Source: Cryobacterium levicorallinum | GTDB lineage: Bacteria > Actinomycetota > Actinomycetes > Actinomycetales > Microbacteriaceae | DNA: 64,000 bases | Direction of reading: 5' to 3' | Assembly: GCF_004402405.1 (NCBI RefSeq) | Contig: NZ_SOFE01000022.1 | Location: 62,001 to 126,000 of the forward strand | Shown: positions 56,492 to 64,000 of the stretch, piece by piece | Layout of the letters: every line of letters starts with the position of its first letter | Position numbering within the stretch: the first letter of the stretch is position 1 | The notes under the pieces: model-generated | What the model was told of the DNA's origin: nothing | The model's database searches: none | What the model saw: only the letters and a program-made list of their open reading frames with translations | Translations under genes and position numbers: made by a program

Positions 56492-57721
56492 TTACTTGAT
56501 CATGCTGGCGATGCTGAAGATGGGCAGGTAGAGGGCGATCACCATGCCGCCGATGACGACGCCGAGAAAGGCGATCAGCAGCGGTTCGATCATGGCGGTG
56601 AGCTGCTCGGTGGCAGATTGCACCTCCTGGTCGTAGAAGTCGGCGATTTTGTCGAGCATCAACTCGAGCGTTCCGGCATCCTCTCCTACGGCGATCATCT
56701 GCACGACCATGGCCGGAAAGACCGGGTGTTCGAGCAGCGGCTCCGAGACGGACTTTCCGCGCCGCACCGCCTCGCCGACCTCGGTCAACGCATTTTCGAT
56801 GGCCCAGTTGCCGCTGGTCTCCCCCACGATCTTCAGCGCCTGCAAAATGGGGACACCGGCGCCGAGCATGTTGGAGAAGTTGCGGCTGAACCGTGCCACC
56901 GCGATCTTCTTGAGCAGCAACCCGAACACCGGCAGTTTCAGCCGCAACGGGTCGAGTCGACGGCGCACGGCCTCGGTGTGTTTGCTGCGTCGCCACCAGA
57001 GGGCGAAGGCGACGCCGAGCACCGCGCCGATCGGTACAACGTAGATCATCGATTCCGAGAGGGTGACGAGTAGTTGGGTGGGCAGCGGCAGGGCGCCGCC
57101 CAGGCCGGTGAACATGTCTTGAAAGATCGGCACGATGAAGATCAGCATGATCAGCACGGCGGCGAACGACATTGCCAGCACGATCACCGGGTAGGTCATC
57201 GCCGACTTGATGGTGCCGCGCAGCTTGACCTCCTTCTCGAAGTTCTCGGCGATCGAGTTCAGCGCGCCGTCGAGAAAGCCGCCGGTCTCACCGGCGCGAA
57301 CCATGTTCACCATGATCGGCGGAAAGGTCAGCGGATGCTTCGCGAGCGACTCCGAGATCGACTGCCCGGCTTCGACGTCGTCGCGGACCAGGGCGAGCAC
57401 AGCCGCGAGGGGTTTACTCTCGGTCTGCTCGGTGAGGATGCTCAGGGCGCGCAGCAGCGACAGCCCGGCCCCGATCATGGTGGCGAACTGCCGGCTCATG
57501 ATGGCGAGGTCCTTCAGGCGCACTCCGCGCGCGAAGACCGACAGAGTCAGTGACCGCCCGAGCCCGGTTCCCGGCACGACCGGGGCGATCGAGATGGGGG
57601 CGATACCCAGGGTGTTCAGCCGGGACGCCACCTGGGACTCACTCAGGGCATCGAGTTGCCCCTTCACGTTCTTGCCGGCGGTGTCCCGCCCGGTGTAAGA
57701 AAAAGCGACGGCGGTCGACAT
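56492..57721 (-). CDS. pilC: Type IV pilus inner-membrane platform protein PilC
   Basis: 409 residues. Two T2SF/GspF domains (about 70-195 and 275-400), each a helical bundle with a membrane span (VIVLAMSFAAVLIMLIFIVP; LTAMIEPLLIAFLGVVIGGM). N-terminal FSYTGRDTAGKNVKGQLDA is typical. It links the PilB/PilT ATPases to pilin assembly. It shares TGATG with the pilT stop. Confidence 0.92.
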   Translation of the reverse strand: MSTAVAFSYTGRDTAGKNVKGQLDALSESQVASRLNTLGIAPISIAPVVPGTGLGRSLTLSVFARGVRLKDLAIMSRQFATMIGAGLSLLRALSILTEQTESKPLAAVLALVRDDVEAGQSISESLAKHPLTFPPIMVNMVRAGETGGFLDGALNSIAENFEKEVKLRGTIKSAMTYPVIVLAMSFAAVLIMLIFIVPIFQDMFTGLGGALPLPTQLLVTLSESMIYVVPIGAVLGVAFALWWRRSKHTEAVRRRLDPLRLKLPVFGLLLKKIAVARFSRNFSNMLGAGVPILQALKIVGETSGNWAIENALTEVGEAVRRGKSVSEPLLEHPVFPAMVVQMIAVGEDAGTLELMLDKIADFYDQEVQSATEQLTAMIEPLLIAFLGVVIGGMVIALYLPIFSIASMIK

Positions 57722-59376
57722 CAGCTCGCCGACCGGGCGAGGTCAGCGGTCGCAGCCGTCGGGCTGTCCGCCGCGGCCACGCCGTTCGCGCCGGGCAGGC
57801 CGGCCGCCGCCTCACGAAAGCTGGTCTGCCTAAAGCTGGGCTCGACAAACGGCTTCTCCGCAAATCCAGACGGCGCAAATCCCGCCGGCGCAAATCCCGC
57901 CGGCGCAAGTCCAGCCGCAGCGAAACCGGCCTCCACGAAGCCCGGATCGGCGGCGAACGAGAAGCCGCCGGTCTGTCTTGGCGTGTCGCTGCGACGAATG
58001 AGTTTCTCGAGTCCCACGGCGTTTTGGGCCTTCTCCAGCGCGGCCTGGCGCGTGACCTGTCCTCTGTTCACGAGTTCGGCGAGGTGCTGATCCAGGGTGT
58101 GCATGCCACGCTCGCGCCCGGTTTGCATCATCGATTCGATCTGGTGTGTCTTGCCCTCGCGAATGAGGTTGGCGATCGCCGGAGTCGTCACGAGAATCTC
58201 GGTGGCCGCCACACGCCCGATGCCGGTCGCCGACTTGACCAGGGCCTGGCAGATCACTCCCTGCAGCGTCTGGGCCAGTTGCGCGCGCACCTGGTTTTGC
58301 TGGTGCGGCGGAAAAACATCCACGATGCGGTCGACGGTCTGGGCCGCGCTCTGCGTGTGCAGGGTCGCGAAGACGAGATGCCCGGTCTCGGCGGCGGTCA
58401 GCGCCACCTGAATTGTCTCAAGATCCCGCAGCTCGCCGATCAAAATCACGTCGGGGTCCTGCCGCAACACGTGCTTCAAAGCGGATGCGAAACTGGCCGT
58501 ATCCGCTCCCACCTCGCGCTGGGTCACCACTGACTTCTTGTGCGCGTGCAGAAACTCAATTGGATCCTCCACGGTCACGATATGGTCGGCCCGCGTGCTG
58601 TTGACGAGGTCGACGAGCGCGGCGAGGGTGGTCGACTTTCCCGAGCCGGTCGGCCCCGCCACGAGCACGAGCCCGCGGGGAAGCTGCGCGAACTCGGCCA
58701 CGGACTCGGGGATACCGAGCGACTTGAGGTCTTGGATCTCGCTCGGAATCAGTCGAAAGGCCGCCCCGGGCGTTCCCCGCTGCTGGTGCACATTGACCCG
58801 AAACCGGCTGGCTTTCCGGCCTGCGCCGTGCAGCGTGTAGGCGAAGTCCAGCTCGTGATCGCGGTCGAAGATGTTCTGCTGCGGGGCAGAGAGGATGCTG
58901 CGGATCGCCCGGCTCGCCTTCTTCGCCGACCAGATCGGCGCATTGTCGATCGAGCCCAGACCCCCGTCCCGGCGGATCTTCGGCGGGGACCCCACGGTGA
59001 CGTGCAGGTCGGAACCGTGCTGCGCGACGACACACTCGAGCGCCGCGAGCAGGTCAGCGTCGATCGGACCGAGCGCTTTATCGGCCGGCTCGAGCGGGTG
59101 CACCGGCTGAGGCTGGTCGGCGGATGGCAACGGTGGCTCCTCGTCGAACGGCGCGGCATGGACGTGGCGCTGCTCCGGCACTGTGCCGGTCGTGGCGTCG
59201 GCGAGTGACCGGGTGCGGGCACGGAGCTGGGGCAGCACCTGCACCTCACCGGGGCGGCTCTCGTCCAGCGCATCGCGGGCCGAAACGGGGTGCCAGTCGA
59301 TGGCGTCGCTCGCCGCGGGGGTCTCGTGCCTGCCCGCATTGTCGGTCGGCGACGGGGGCATTTTCGGGTCGTCCAT
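57721..59376 (-). CDS. pilT: PilT-family retraction ATPase with N- and C-terminal extensions
   Basis: 551 residues from ATG 59376 with SD GAGAAGGA. Core about 105-455: GSDLHVTVGSPP, Walker A GPTGSGKSTT, Asp box VEDPIEFLH, Walker B DVILIGELRDLETI, His box TLHTQSAAQT, and ANLIREGKTHQIESMMQTG, all PilT hallmarks. The first about 100 residues are a disordered acidic/Pro extension. The last about 80 include tandem AGFAP pentapeptides from 15-bp repeats (57871-57915). Usual PilT is about 350 residues. Confidence 0.9.
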   Translation of the reverse strand: MDDPKMPPSPTDNAGRHETPAASDAIDWHPVSARDALDESRPGEVQVLPQLRARTRSLADATTGTVPEQRHVHAAPFDEEPPLPSADQPQPVHPLEPADKALGPIDADLLAALECVVAQHGSDLHVTVGSPPKIRRDGGLGSIDNAPIWSAKKASRAIRSILSAPQQNIFDRDHELDFAYTLHGAGRKASRFRVNVHQQRGTPGAAFRLIPSEIQDLKSLGIPESVAEFAQLPRGLVLVAGPTGSGKSTTLAALVDLVNSTRADHIVTVEDPIEFLHAHKKSVVTQREVGADTASFASALKHVLRQDPDVILIGELRDLETIQVALTAAETGHLVFATLHTQSAAQTVDRIVDVFPPHQQNQVRAQLAQTLQGVICQALVKSATGIGRVAATEILVTTPAIANLIREGKTHQIESMMQTGRERGMHTLDQHLAELVNRGQVTRQAALEKAQNAVGLEKLIRRSDTPRQTGGFSFAADPGFVEAGFAAAGLAPAGFAPAGFAPSGFAEKPFVEPSFRQTSFREAAAGLPGANGVAAADSPTAATADLARSAS

Positions 59377-60092
59377 GGGATCCTTCTCGCAAAGCAATGG
59401 CGTCGGGTACTGATTGCCGCGAAAGACACGGCCGCGCTGGTTGTTCGGGGCAAGACGACCGGTCATCGAGGGTGCGGTGACCGAGGCTGGCAGGCTTGGC
59501 GCTACGAGGGTAAGTCGTGTTCGCCGAGGTCTACGTAAGCCGTAACGCTAACGACGCGACTGCCGGCTCGGTAGTCCCGCGATCTGGGGGTCTGCACCCG
59601 GTATGTCACTGTTTTCCCGATCTCTCGCTGAGCGCCGCAGCGTTCAGTGGACTCTCGCTGAGCGCCGAGACTCTTGCCCTGCCTCCCCGCAGTGTCCGTG
59701 GGGCCTCGTCCTGCTCCATGCCCCTTGCCGCGTTTCACACCCTGCATTTTGTCCCGGGCCCGAACAGCGGGCCCACGATAGATCATGGGCCCGCTTTCGC
59801 AATATGGGCCCGGCATGCCCGCACACGCTGTTTGTGGATCGGGACGCCATTCCAATCGCCCGAATCCGCCCTGCTTAAAATGGTGACAGAGTTTCGATAG
59901 TTATTTTTATTTGTCTTTCGCGTCACCGCAACGCCTCCGAGGGCACGAACCTTTCAATTGAACGTGATTCAGGGCCTTCCAGCGCGGGGGAAGCTCCGCC
60001 AATTCGCTGTAGCACCGAAATTCGTGTAGAAATTTACCTGAGTTTCTCTCGCTTTTGTGTTCGGTTTGGGGTAGAATCATGGGGAGGAGGCA
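59377..60092. other. Gene-free region between pilT and the HNH pseudogene
   Basis: About 700 nt. It holds repeat G (59755-59812) and, near its right end, a TAGAAT -10-like box (60072-60077) with SD GGGAGGAGG before the pseudogene ATG. Several short ORFs exist but none is recognisable. The pilT promoter should also lie here but was not identified. Confidence 0.6.
59755..59812 (+). repeat. GGGCCC palindromic repeat, copy G (long form)
   Basis: CGGGCCCGAACA, GCGGGCCCAC, GATAGATC, ATGGGCCCGC, TTTCGCAATATGGGCCCGG. The central palindrome GCGGGCCCA.../...TGGGCCCGC is kept; the right block is diverged (CGCAATATGGGCCC against CCGTAAGGTGGGCC). Confidence 0.85.
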
Positions 60093-61099
60093 ATGGCGCC
60101 CATGTTCATGGAAAACCCGAGCGACGTCAGTGTGAACCCCACTATTGTGGCGGTGGAGCAGGCGCGGGAGGCGTTGTTGGCGGCGTTGGGTGGGGTGTCG
60201 TTCGGGCTGCTCGGTGATGACGAGTCCTTGAGCATGTTGCTTGCGTTGGAGGGTGTGGGTCGGGTTGTTGATGGGGCCCGGGTGCTGTCGACGACGGATG
60301 TGCTGCGTCGTTCCGAGTACTTTGATGAGTCCGTGGCGAAGACGGCAGCGGCGATGACCGACGGGCAGGCCGACAGCCAGCACGGCCGGCACGCAGGCCG
60401 CGCCGAGCAGGCTGGAGCAAGGGCGGCCAGGTGCTCAGTCCTTGCCCGCAGGAACCCGGCGACATCCGCTCGATTGGTGAGAAGCAGGCCGGCATCCTCC
60501 GCGCGGTGTTCGAAGCGGCCGCTCGACAGCCGGGAACCCCGACGATGGGCGGCGCGGCACCAACGGTGCTGGTGCACATCCACATCGACGACCTCCTCGC
60601 CGGGCGCGGCGCCGGCTGGATCGACGGCATCAACGGCCCCCTCAGCGTCAAACAAGTCGAAGAACTCGTCTGCGCCGGCGGCTATCAGCCCGTGTTGTTC
60701 GGCCACCAGGGTCAGGTTGTGCACCTCGGCACCACCAACCGATTCTTCACCAACAGCCAACGCCGAGCATTAGCGGCCCGTGATGGTGGCTGTGTCATCC
60801 CCGGCTGCACCGTGCCACCCCACCTCACGCAGGTTCACCACGTTATTCCCTGGAATAAGGGCGGTCTGACAAATATCGACAACGCCGTTCTCATCTGCAA
60901 CGCCGTTCTCATCTGCAACGCCGTTCTCATCTGCAACGCCGCGCATGCCAGCATCGAAACATCCGGATAAAACATCGACATGCGACACGGACGCCCCTGG
61001 GTCCGCGGACCCCTCATCTTCGACCCCACCCAAACCTGGCGCCCCGCCGGCCAAAACCGCGCCGCCACCCCAGCCGAGAAACCCCACTGGGAAAAGTGA
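60093..61099 (+). pseudogene. DUF222/13E12-type HNH endonuclease pseudogene
   Basis: The first about 100 codons (frame of 60093, MAPMFMENPSDVSVNPTIVA) read as a DUF222 N-terminus. After about 60390 similarity moves to the frame of 60431 (DIRSIGEKQAGILRAVFEAA, HLGTTNRFFTNSQRRALAAR, GGCVIPGC, HHVIPWNKGGLTNIDNAVLI), showing a frameshift plus loss of most of the central DUF222 region. The HNH motif is disrupted by three copies of an 18-bp unit (60881-60934). A TAA at 60968 replaces the usual Trp codon; beyond it the frame continues (NIDMRHGRPWVRGPLIFDPT) to TGA 61097. Confidence 0.85.
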
Positions 61100-61157
61100 G
61101 CGCCACCGCGATGGGCGCGACGCCCCGGTCGCGGTGTCCACCAGTGCCTGGCAGGTG

Positions 61158-61871
61158 CTACTGGGCGAGAGCCAGGGCGCTGGGATCCAGAAGCACGTAG
61201 ATCATCCCGGTGATAGCCAGCTCCGTGGTGTCTGTTCCCTGGGGGGCCTCGGTCACCAACGTGGAAATGGACACGGTTCGCTCGCCATGCTGCAGACCGG
61301 CAACGAAGTCAAAGAGATTACTCTGGGCTCCCTGAACCGACATAGTGATGGGAAGCGCGAGGTAGGCGCCGTCGCTAAACGAGTTCGCCGCGGCGTTGGC
61401 TGAGTCGGCAGAGTCCGCATCCGGCACTGGCATCCCTGGTGGCGGCACAGCGTCGTCACCAGCGTCACCAGCACCAGCACCAGCACCAGCACCAGCACCA
61501 GCCGACAGCGCGGCCCCCGCTACTTGTTCATATGCCACCGCGTCGCCGAGGGTCAACGACTCAAGGATCACATTGTTCTGATGAGCGATGACTTCGAGCT
61601 GCCCGACGAATGCCGGAATCGCCGCGTCGGGAGGGACAGCCGTCTGCAGCGTGCCCAGATAGGTGCGGAATTCGGCGATGCCGTCAAAGTCGTGTTGCAA
61701 GCTCTCGAGGGCGATCTCATACTCGGCGTTCTGCGCGTCCACGACCTCGCGGTGGGCGGTCAAGGCTCGCACCTCCTCGAGCTTCGGCGCAATCCCCAGG
61801 AGCCCGCCCAGAACTACGGCGGCGCTCACGGTAGACGCCATCACTGCACCGAATAGTCGATTTCGATTCAT
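61158..61871 (-). CDS. PilO-like type IV pilus protein (set 2)
   Basis: 237 residues. One span (about 9-27), coiled-coil (about 30-70) and PilO fold (PAFVGQLEVIAHQNNVILES, LPITMSVQGAQSNLFDFVAG). An Ala-Gly repeat tract (about 123-135) is encoded by hexanucleotide repeats near 61471-61502. It is clearly paralogous to the set 1 PilO but diverged. Third gene of pilM2-N2-O2. Confidence 0.82.
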   Translation of the reverse strand: MNRNRLFGAVMASTVSAAVVLGGLLGIAPKLEEVRALTAHREVVDAQNAEYEIALESLQHDFDGIAEFRTYLGTLQTAVPPDAAIPAFVGQLEVIAHQNNVILESLTLGDAVAYEQVAGAALSAGAGAGAGAGAGDAGDDAVPPPGMPVPDADSADSANAAANSFSDGAYLALPITMSVQGAQSNLFDFVAGLQHGERTVSISTLVTEAPQGTDTTELAITGMIYVLLDPSALALAQ

Positions 61872-61873
61872 GA

Positions 61874-62533
61874 TCAGTTTCCCCCGCCTACGCGATTCGC
61901 ACGGGCATCCGCATTGATGTTGATTTCAATGTCCACGACGTAGGTACCCGATTCTGAGCGCGTGATCGAACCGAGGCTGGCATCAGCAAACCCGGGCAGC
62001 ATCTTCAGATTCGTCAGCCATTGCGGTACGGCCGGCAATGATGGACTGGTCAGGCTGAGGGTGAGAGTGGCCACGCGGGGGTTGTGCAGGGCAACGGTGC
62101 TTTGGGCGTAGTCCTCCCACGGCGAGCCGGAGTCAATCGTCACCGCATCGATGGTGACCACGCTGGGCAAAATTACGCGCACTTCAGCCAGGTAGGCTCG
62201 CCAGTCGATTTCGGTTTTGGTTCCGACCGTTCGTGCGGCCGCCGTCAGGTCGATCTGTGCCTGAACACTCCGCACCTGCGAATACTTGGCAGATTCCAGA
62301 AGCAACTCGTTGGTGCGCGCCTCAGCGTGCGCGAGATCGGCTTGGGCAACCCCGGCTTGCACGGAGACCGCCCCGATCGATGCCGCCATGAAGAAGACGA
62401 CTCCAGCGGAGGCGGCCAGAATGATGCGGCGCAGCATTTTGCCCTTGCGTTTGGCCTTAAGTTCAAGGGGCAGCAGGTTGGCTCGAGGCTCGCCGCCGTA
62501 AACCAGCTCGCGCCGGTTGCTGCGGTGCTTCAT
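61874..62533 (-). CDS. PilN-like type IV pilus protein (set 2)
   Basis: 219 residues from ATG 62533 (ATGA overlap with pilM2). N-terminal ANLLPLELKAKRKGKMLRR matches the PilM-binding region of PilN; one span about 34-56; periplasmic-type ferredoxin fold with TEIDWRAYLAEVRVILPSVV, similar to set 1 TEIDWKGYLDAVQGTLPSSV. Confidence 0.83.
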   Translation of the reverse strand: MKHRSNRRELVYGGEPRANLLPLELKAKRKGKMLRRIILAASAGVVFFMAASIGAVSVQAGVAQADLAHAEARTNELLLESAKYSQVRSVQAQIDLTAAARTVGTKTEIDWRAYLAEVRVILPSVVTIDAVTIDSGSPWEDYAQSTVALHNPRVATLTLSLTSPSLPAVPQWLTNLKMLPGFADASLGSITRSESGTYVVDIEININADARANRVGGGN

Positions 62534-63582
62534 GCTTTGCTCCCCAGGGCCAGCCCGAGAGCTGCAACGAAAGTGCACTCCGATTCTTGCAATGCGGCCC
62601 GATCCACATCGGGCCCCAATTCCAGACCTCCGAAGGGCTGAGCCGTCAGCACCGGAAAGCCGGTGACTTCGCGCAGAGCGGTTGGAAACCCACCGAGCCG
62701 AGCTCCACCGCCCATGAGCACGATGTGATCGATCGGCAGCTCCGGCCAATTGTTGGTGAAGTACTGCACCGTATTGCGCAGGCTTTCGAGCAATTCGGCC
62801 GTGACCTCGCGGATGACCGTGGCAGCGATCGCGTCGTGCGGTGCCACCACGTCCGTCAGACCGAGCTTCATTTTGAGCACTTCAGCTGCCTCCTCGTCAA
62901 TACCGAGGCGCGCACGCAATGCCTTGGTCAGCTGGTTGCCGCCCGAGGGAATGACCCGCACAAACTGCGGTACACCTCCAGAGGAAATGAGCACACTCGA
63001 TGAGCCACCACCAATATCGATCTGTGCGATCACACCGGGAGCCGTGACCCCGCGGTGAATGGCCCGGCTGCGCGCAAACGCCATAATGTCGACGTTGATG
63101 CTGCGCAGCCCAGCGAGTTTTGCGGCCTTGATGTGGGCCTGCACGACGTCCTTCGTCGCGGCGATCAAGAGTCCGGAAACTTGCGGCTCTGACTCGCCTT
63201 CACCGTCGACCTCGTTGATGGGGTAGAAATCGAGCAGCGCTTCGGCCGTGGGGAACGACAGCAGGTCCTGCACCTGAAACGGCAGCGACTCACGAATGCG
63301 TCGCAGCGACATTTTCGGCACGGTCAGGTTTCGCACCACCATGCGGTGATAGCCCATTCCGAGCACAACGTCTTTGCTCGTGAACCCGCCGGTCGACCAG
63401 AGACGCTTGAGGGCAGCGCCGACGACGGCCGGTTCGAGTACCTCGCCGCGGCTGACCGCGCCGAACGGCAGTGGATGCTCATGGCACCGCAGCAACACGG
63501 GATTCTCCGTTTCGGCGTCGCGCACCTCGACGGCGCGCACGGCGGTGGTGCCGATATCGATTCCGACCACACGTGGCGTCAT
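62530..63582 (-). CDS. PilM-like actin-fold ATPase (set 2)
   Basis: 350 residues from ATG 63582. VVGIDIGTTAVRAVEVRD, VPKMSLRRIRESLPFQVQDL, AQIDIGGGSSSVLISSGGVP and IVLMGGGARLGGFPTAL give a full actin-like fold. Strongly similar in layout to set 1 PilM but without its AVLFAA insertion. First gene of the second alignment-complex operon, 57 nt after the prepilin peptidase. Confidence 0.88.
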   Translation of the reverse strand: MTPRVVGIDIGTTAVRAVEVRDAETENPVLLRCHEHPLPFGAVSRGEVLEPAVVGAALKRLWSTGGFTSKDVVLGMGYHRMVVRNLTVPKMSLRRIRESLPFQVQDLLSFPTAEALLDFYPINEVDGEGESEPQVSGLLIAATKDVVQAHIKAAKLAGLRSINVDIMAFARSRAIHRGVTAPGVIAQIDIGGGSSSVLISSGGVPQFVRVIPSGGNQLTKALRARLGIDEEAAEVLKMKLGLTDVVAPHDAIAATVIREVTAELLESLRNTVQYFTNNWPELPIDHIVLMGGGARLGGFPTALREVTGFPVLTAQPFGGLELGPDVDRAALQESECTFVAALGLALGSKA

Positions 63583-63639
63583 TGTTGTTCCCCCGGTGAA
63601 ATGTGAGTGTGCAAGGTAAAGGTAGTGAGGCGCGAGCGT

Positions 63640-64000
63640 CTAGGTGAGTCCGTACAGAGTCAGGTAGCCGGCGGCTATCGACTGACCGAACACGGCGCCG
63701 AGCCAGGCGGCCAGGAGCATCCAGGGGCCAAACGGAATGCTGCTGCGCCGCCCGGCCTTGCGGGATACCAGCAGCCCGATTCCGAAGAGCCCCCCGAGCA
63801 GAAATGCCCCAAATGCGCCCACGATCAGCGGTGCCCAGCCGAGCCAGCCGAGATAGAGGCCGAGCACACCGGCGAGTTTCACGTCGCCGAGGCCCATGCC
63901 GCCTGGGCTGATCAGGGCCAGCGCAAGGTAGAGGCCGAACAGGGCGGCCGCACCGATCAGGGCGCTCAGCAGACGGCCCGGTTCTCCAGAGACGAGAGCG
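63640..64000 (-). CDS. pilD: Prepilin peptidase PilD (A24 family), N-terminal part outside window
   Basis: Frame open from the window edge to TAG 63640 (about 119 codons seen). Contains the second catalytic motif GMGLGDVKLAG and several membrane spans (LLSALIGAAALFGLYLALAL, VGAFGAFLLGGLFGIGLLVS). RSSIPFGPWMLLAAWLGAVF is typical of the C-terminal end. It cleaves and N-methylates prepilins such as PilA here. Confidence 0.9.
   Translation of the reverse strand, partial: ALVSGEPGRLLSALIGAAALFGLYLALALISPGGMGLGDVKLAGVLGLYLGWLGWAPLIVGAFGAFLLGGLFGIGLLVSRKAGRRSSIPFGPWMLLAAWLGAVFGQSIAAGYLTLYGLT

Noticed and set aside
60093-60773. Intact 226-codon gene
   Set aside because: Only the first about 100 codons resemble DUF222; the rest is out of frame relative to the family, so it is treated as part of the pseudogene.
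61471-61502. CACCAG repeats as a possible CRISPR or minisatellite
   Set aside because: Hexanucleotide units with no spacers, encoding an Ala-Gly tract inside pilO2.

Overview
The window looks like chromosomal DNA of a high-GC actinobacterium, most likely family Microbacteriaceae (Cryobacterium/Leifsonia-like). Evidence: mycothiol synthase (mshD), CarD, SenX3/RegX3, a GlnR-type orphan regulator, DUF3263 and DUF4032 proteins, a fused IspDF, and gene orders that match the Mycobacterium carD, senX3, glnR-mshD, ppk-mutT1 and Rv0430-Rv0431 neighbourhoods. Genus assignment is inference. There is one tRNA, and no rRNA, CRISPR array, intact transposase or prophage.

Layout. 1-3.1 kb: a DUF3048 lipoprotein (partial), cold-shock protein, LytR_C/VirR-like and DUF3263 proteins, MsrB and a nitroreductase. 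3.1-11.2 kb: DMT transporter, ABC-F protein, tRNA-Thr, DsbA-like oxidoreductase, a UgpC/MsiK-type ATPase followed by a kinase-like DUF4032 protein, and a lone AbiEi-like protein; GGGCCC-rich palindromic repeats lie between these genes. 11.2-16.3 kb: rlmB-cysS-ispDF-carD and a divergent LpqE-like lipoprotein. 16.5-27.9 kb: a phosphate/nitrogen/redox block (regX3, senX3, phoU, gpmA, ygfZ, nitrobindin-like gene, glnR-like, mshD, ppk1, mutT1). 28-46.2 kb: the ribosomal super-cluster on the minus strand (str: rpsL-rpsG-fusA-tuf; S10 operon; spc operon through secY-adk-map). It lacks rpsN and stops at map, with no infA/rpmJ/rpsM/rpsK/rpoA/rplQ beyond it. 46.6-49.2 kb: three conserved hypothetical or membrane proteins. 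49.2-64 kb: a type IV pilus locus on the minus strand with prepilin peptidase (partial), pilM/N/O set 2, a decayed DUF222-HNH gene, pilT, pilC, the major pilin, three large minor-pilin-like proteins and pilM/N/O set 1. No pilB lies in the window.

How the genes work together. The ribosomal block, EF-Tu, EF-G, SecY, Map and Adk form the growth engine. SenX3-RegX3, PhoU and Ppk suggest phosphate sensing and polyphosphate storage; MutT1 beside Ppk fits nucleotide and polyphosphate metabolism. The pilus locus should build a Gram-positive type IV pilus: PilM/N/O alignment platform, PilC inner-membrane core, PilT retraction, a major pilin and minor pilins with large extracellular domains.

Beyond genes, the most striking signals are (i) a dispersed family of about 60-nt GGGCCC/GATAGATC palindromic repeats that bracket accessory genes, (ii) strong over-use of the word CGGATGC/GCATCCG on both strands, in coding and intergenic DNA, and (iii) two divergent copies of pilMNO separated by an HNH pseudogene and several in-frame 15/18-bp tandem duplications. 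All counts were made by eye.
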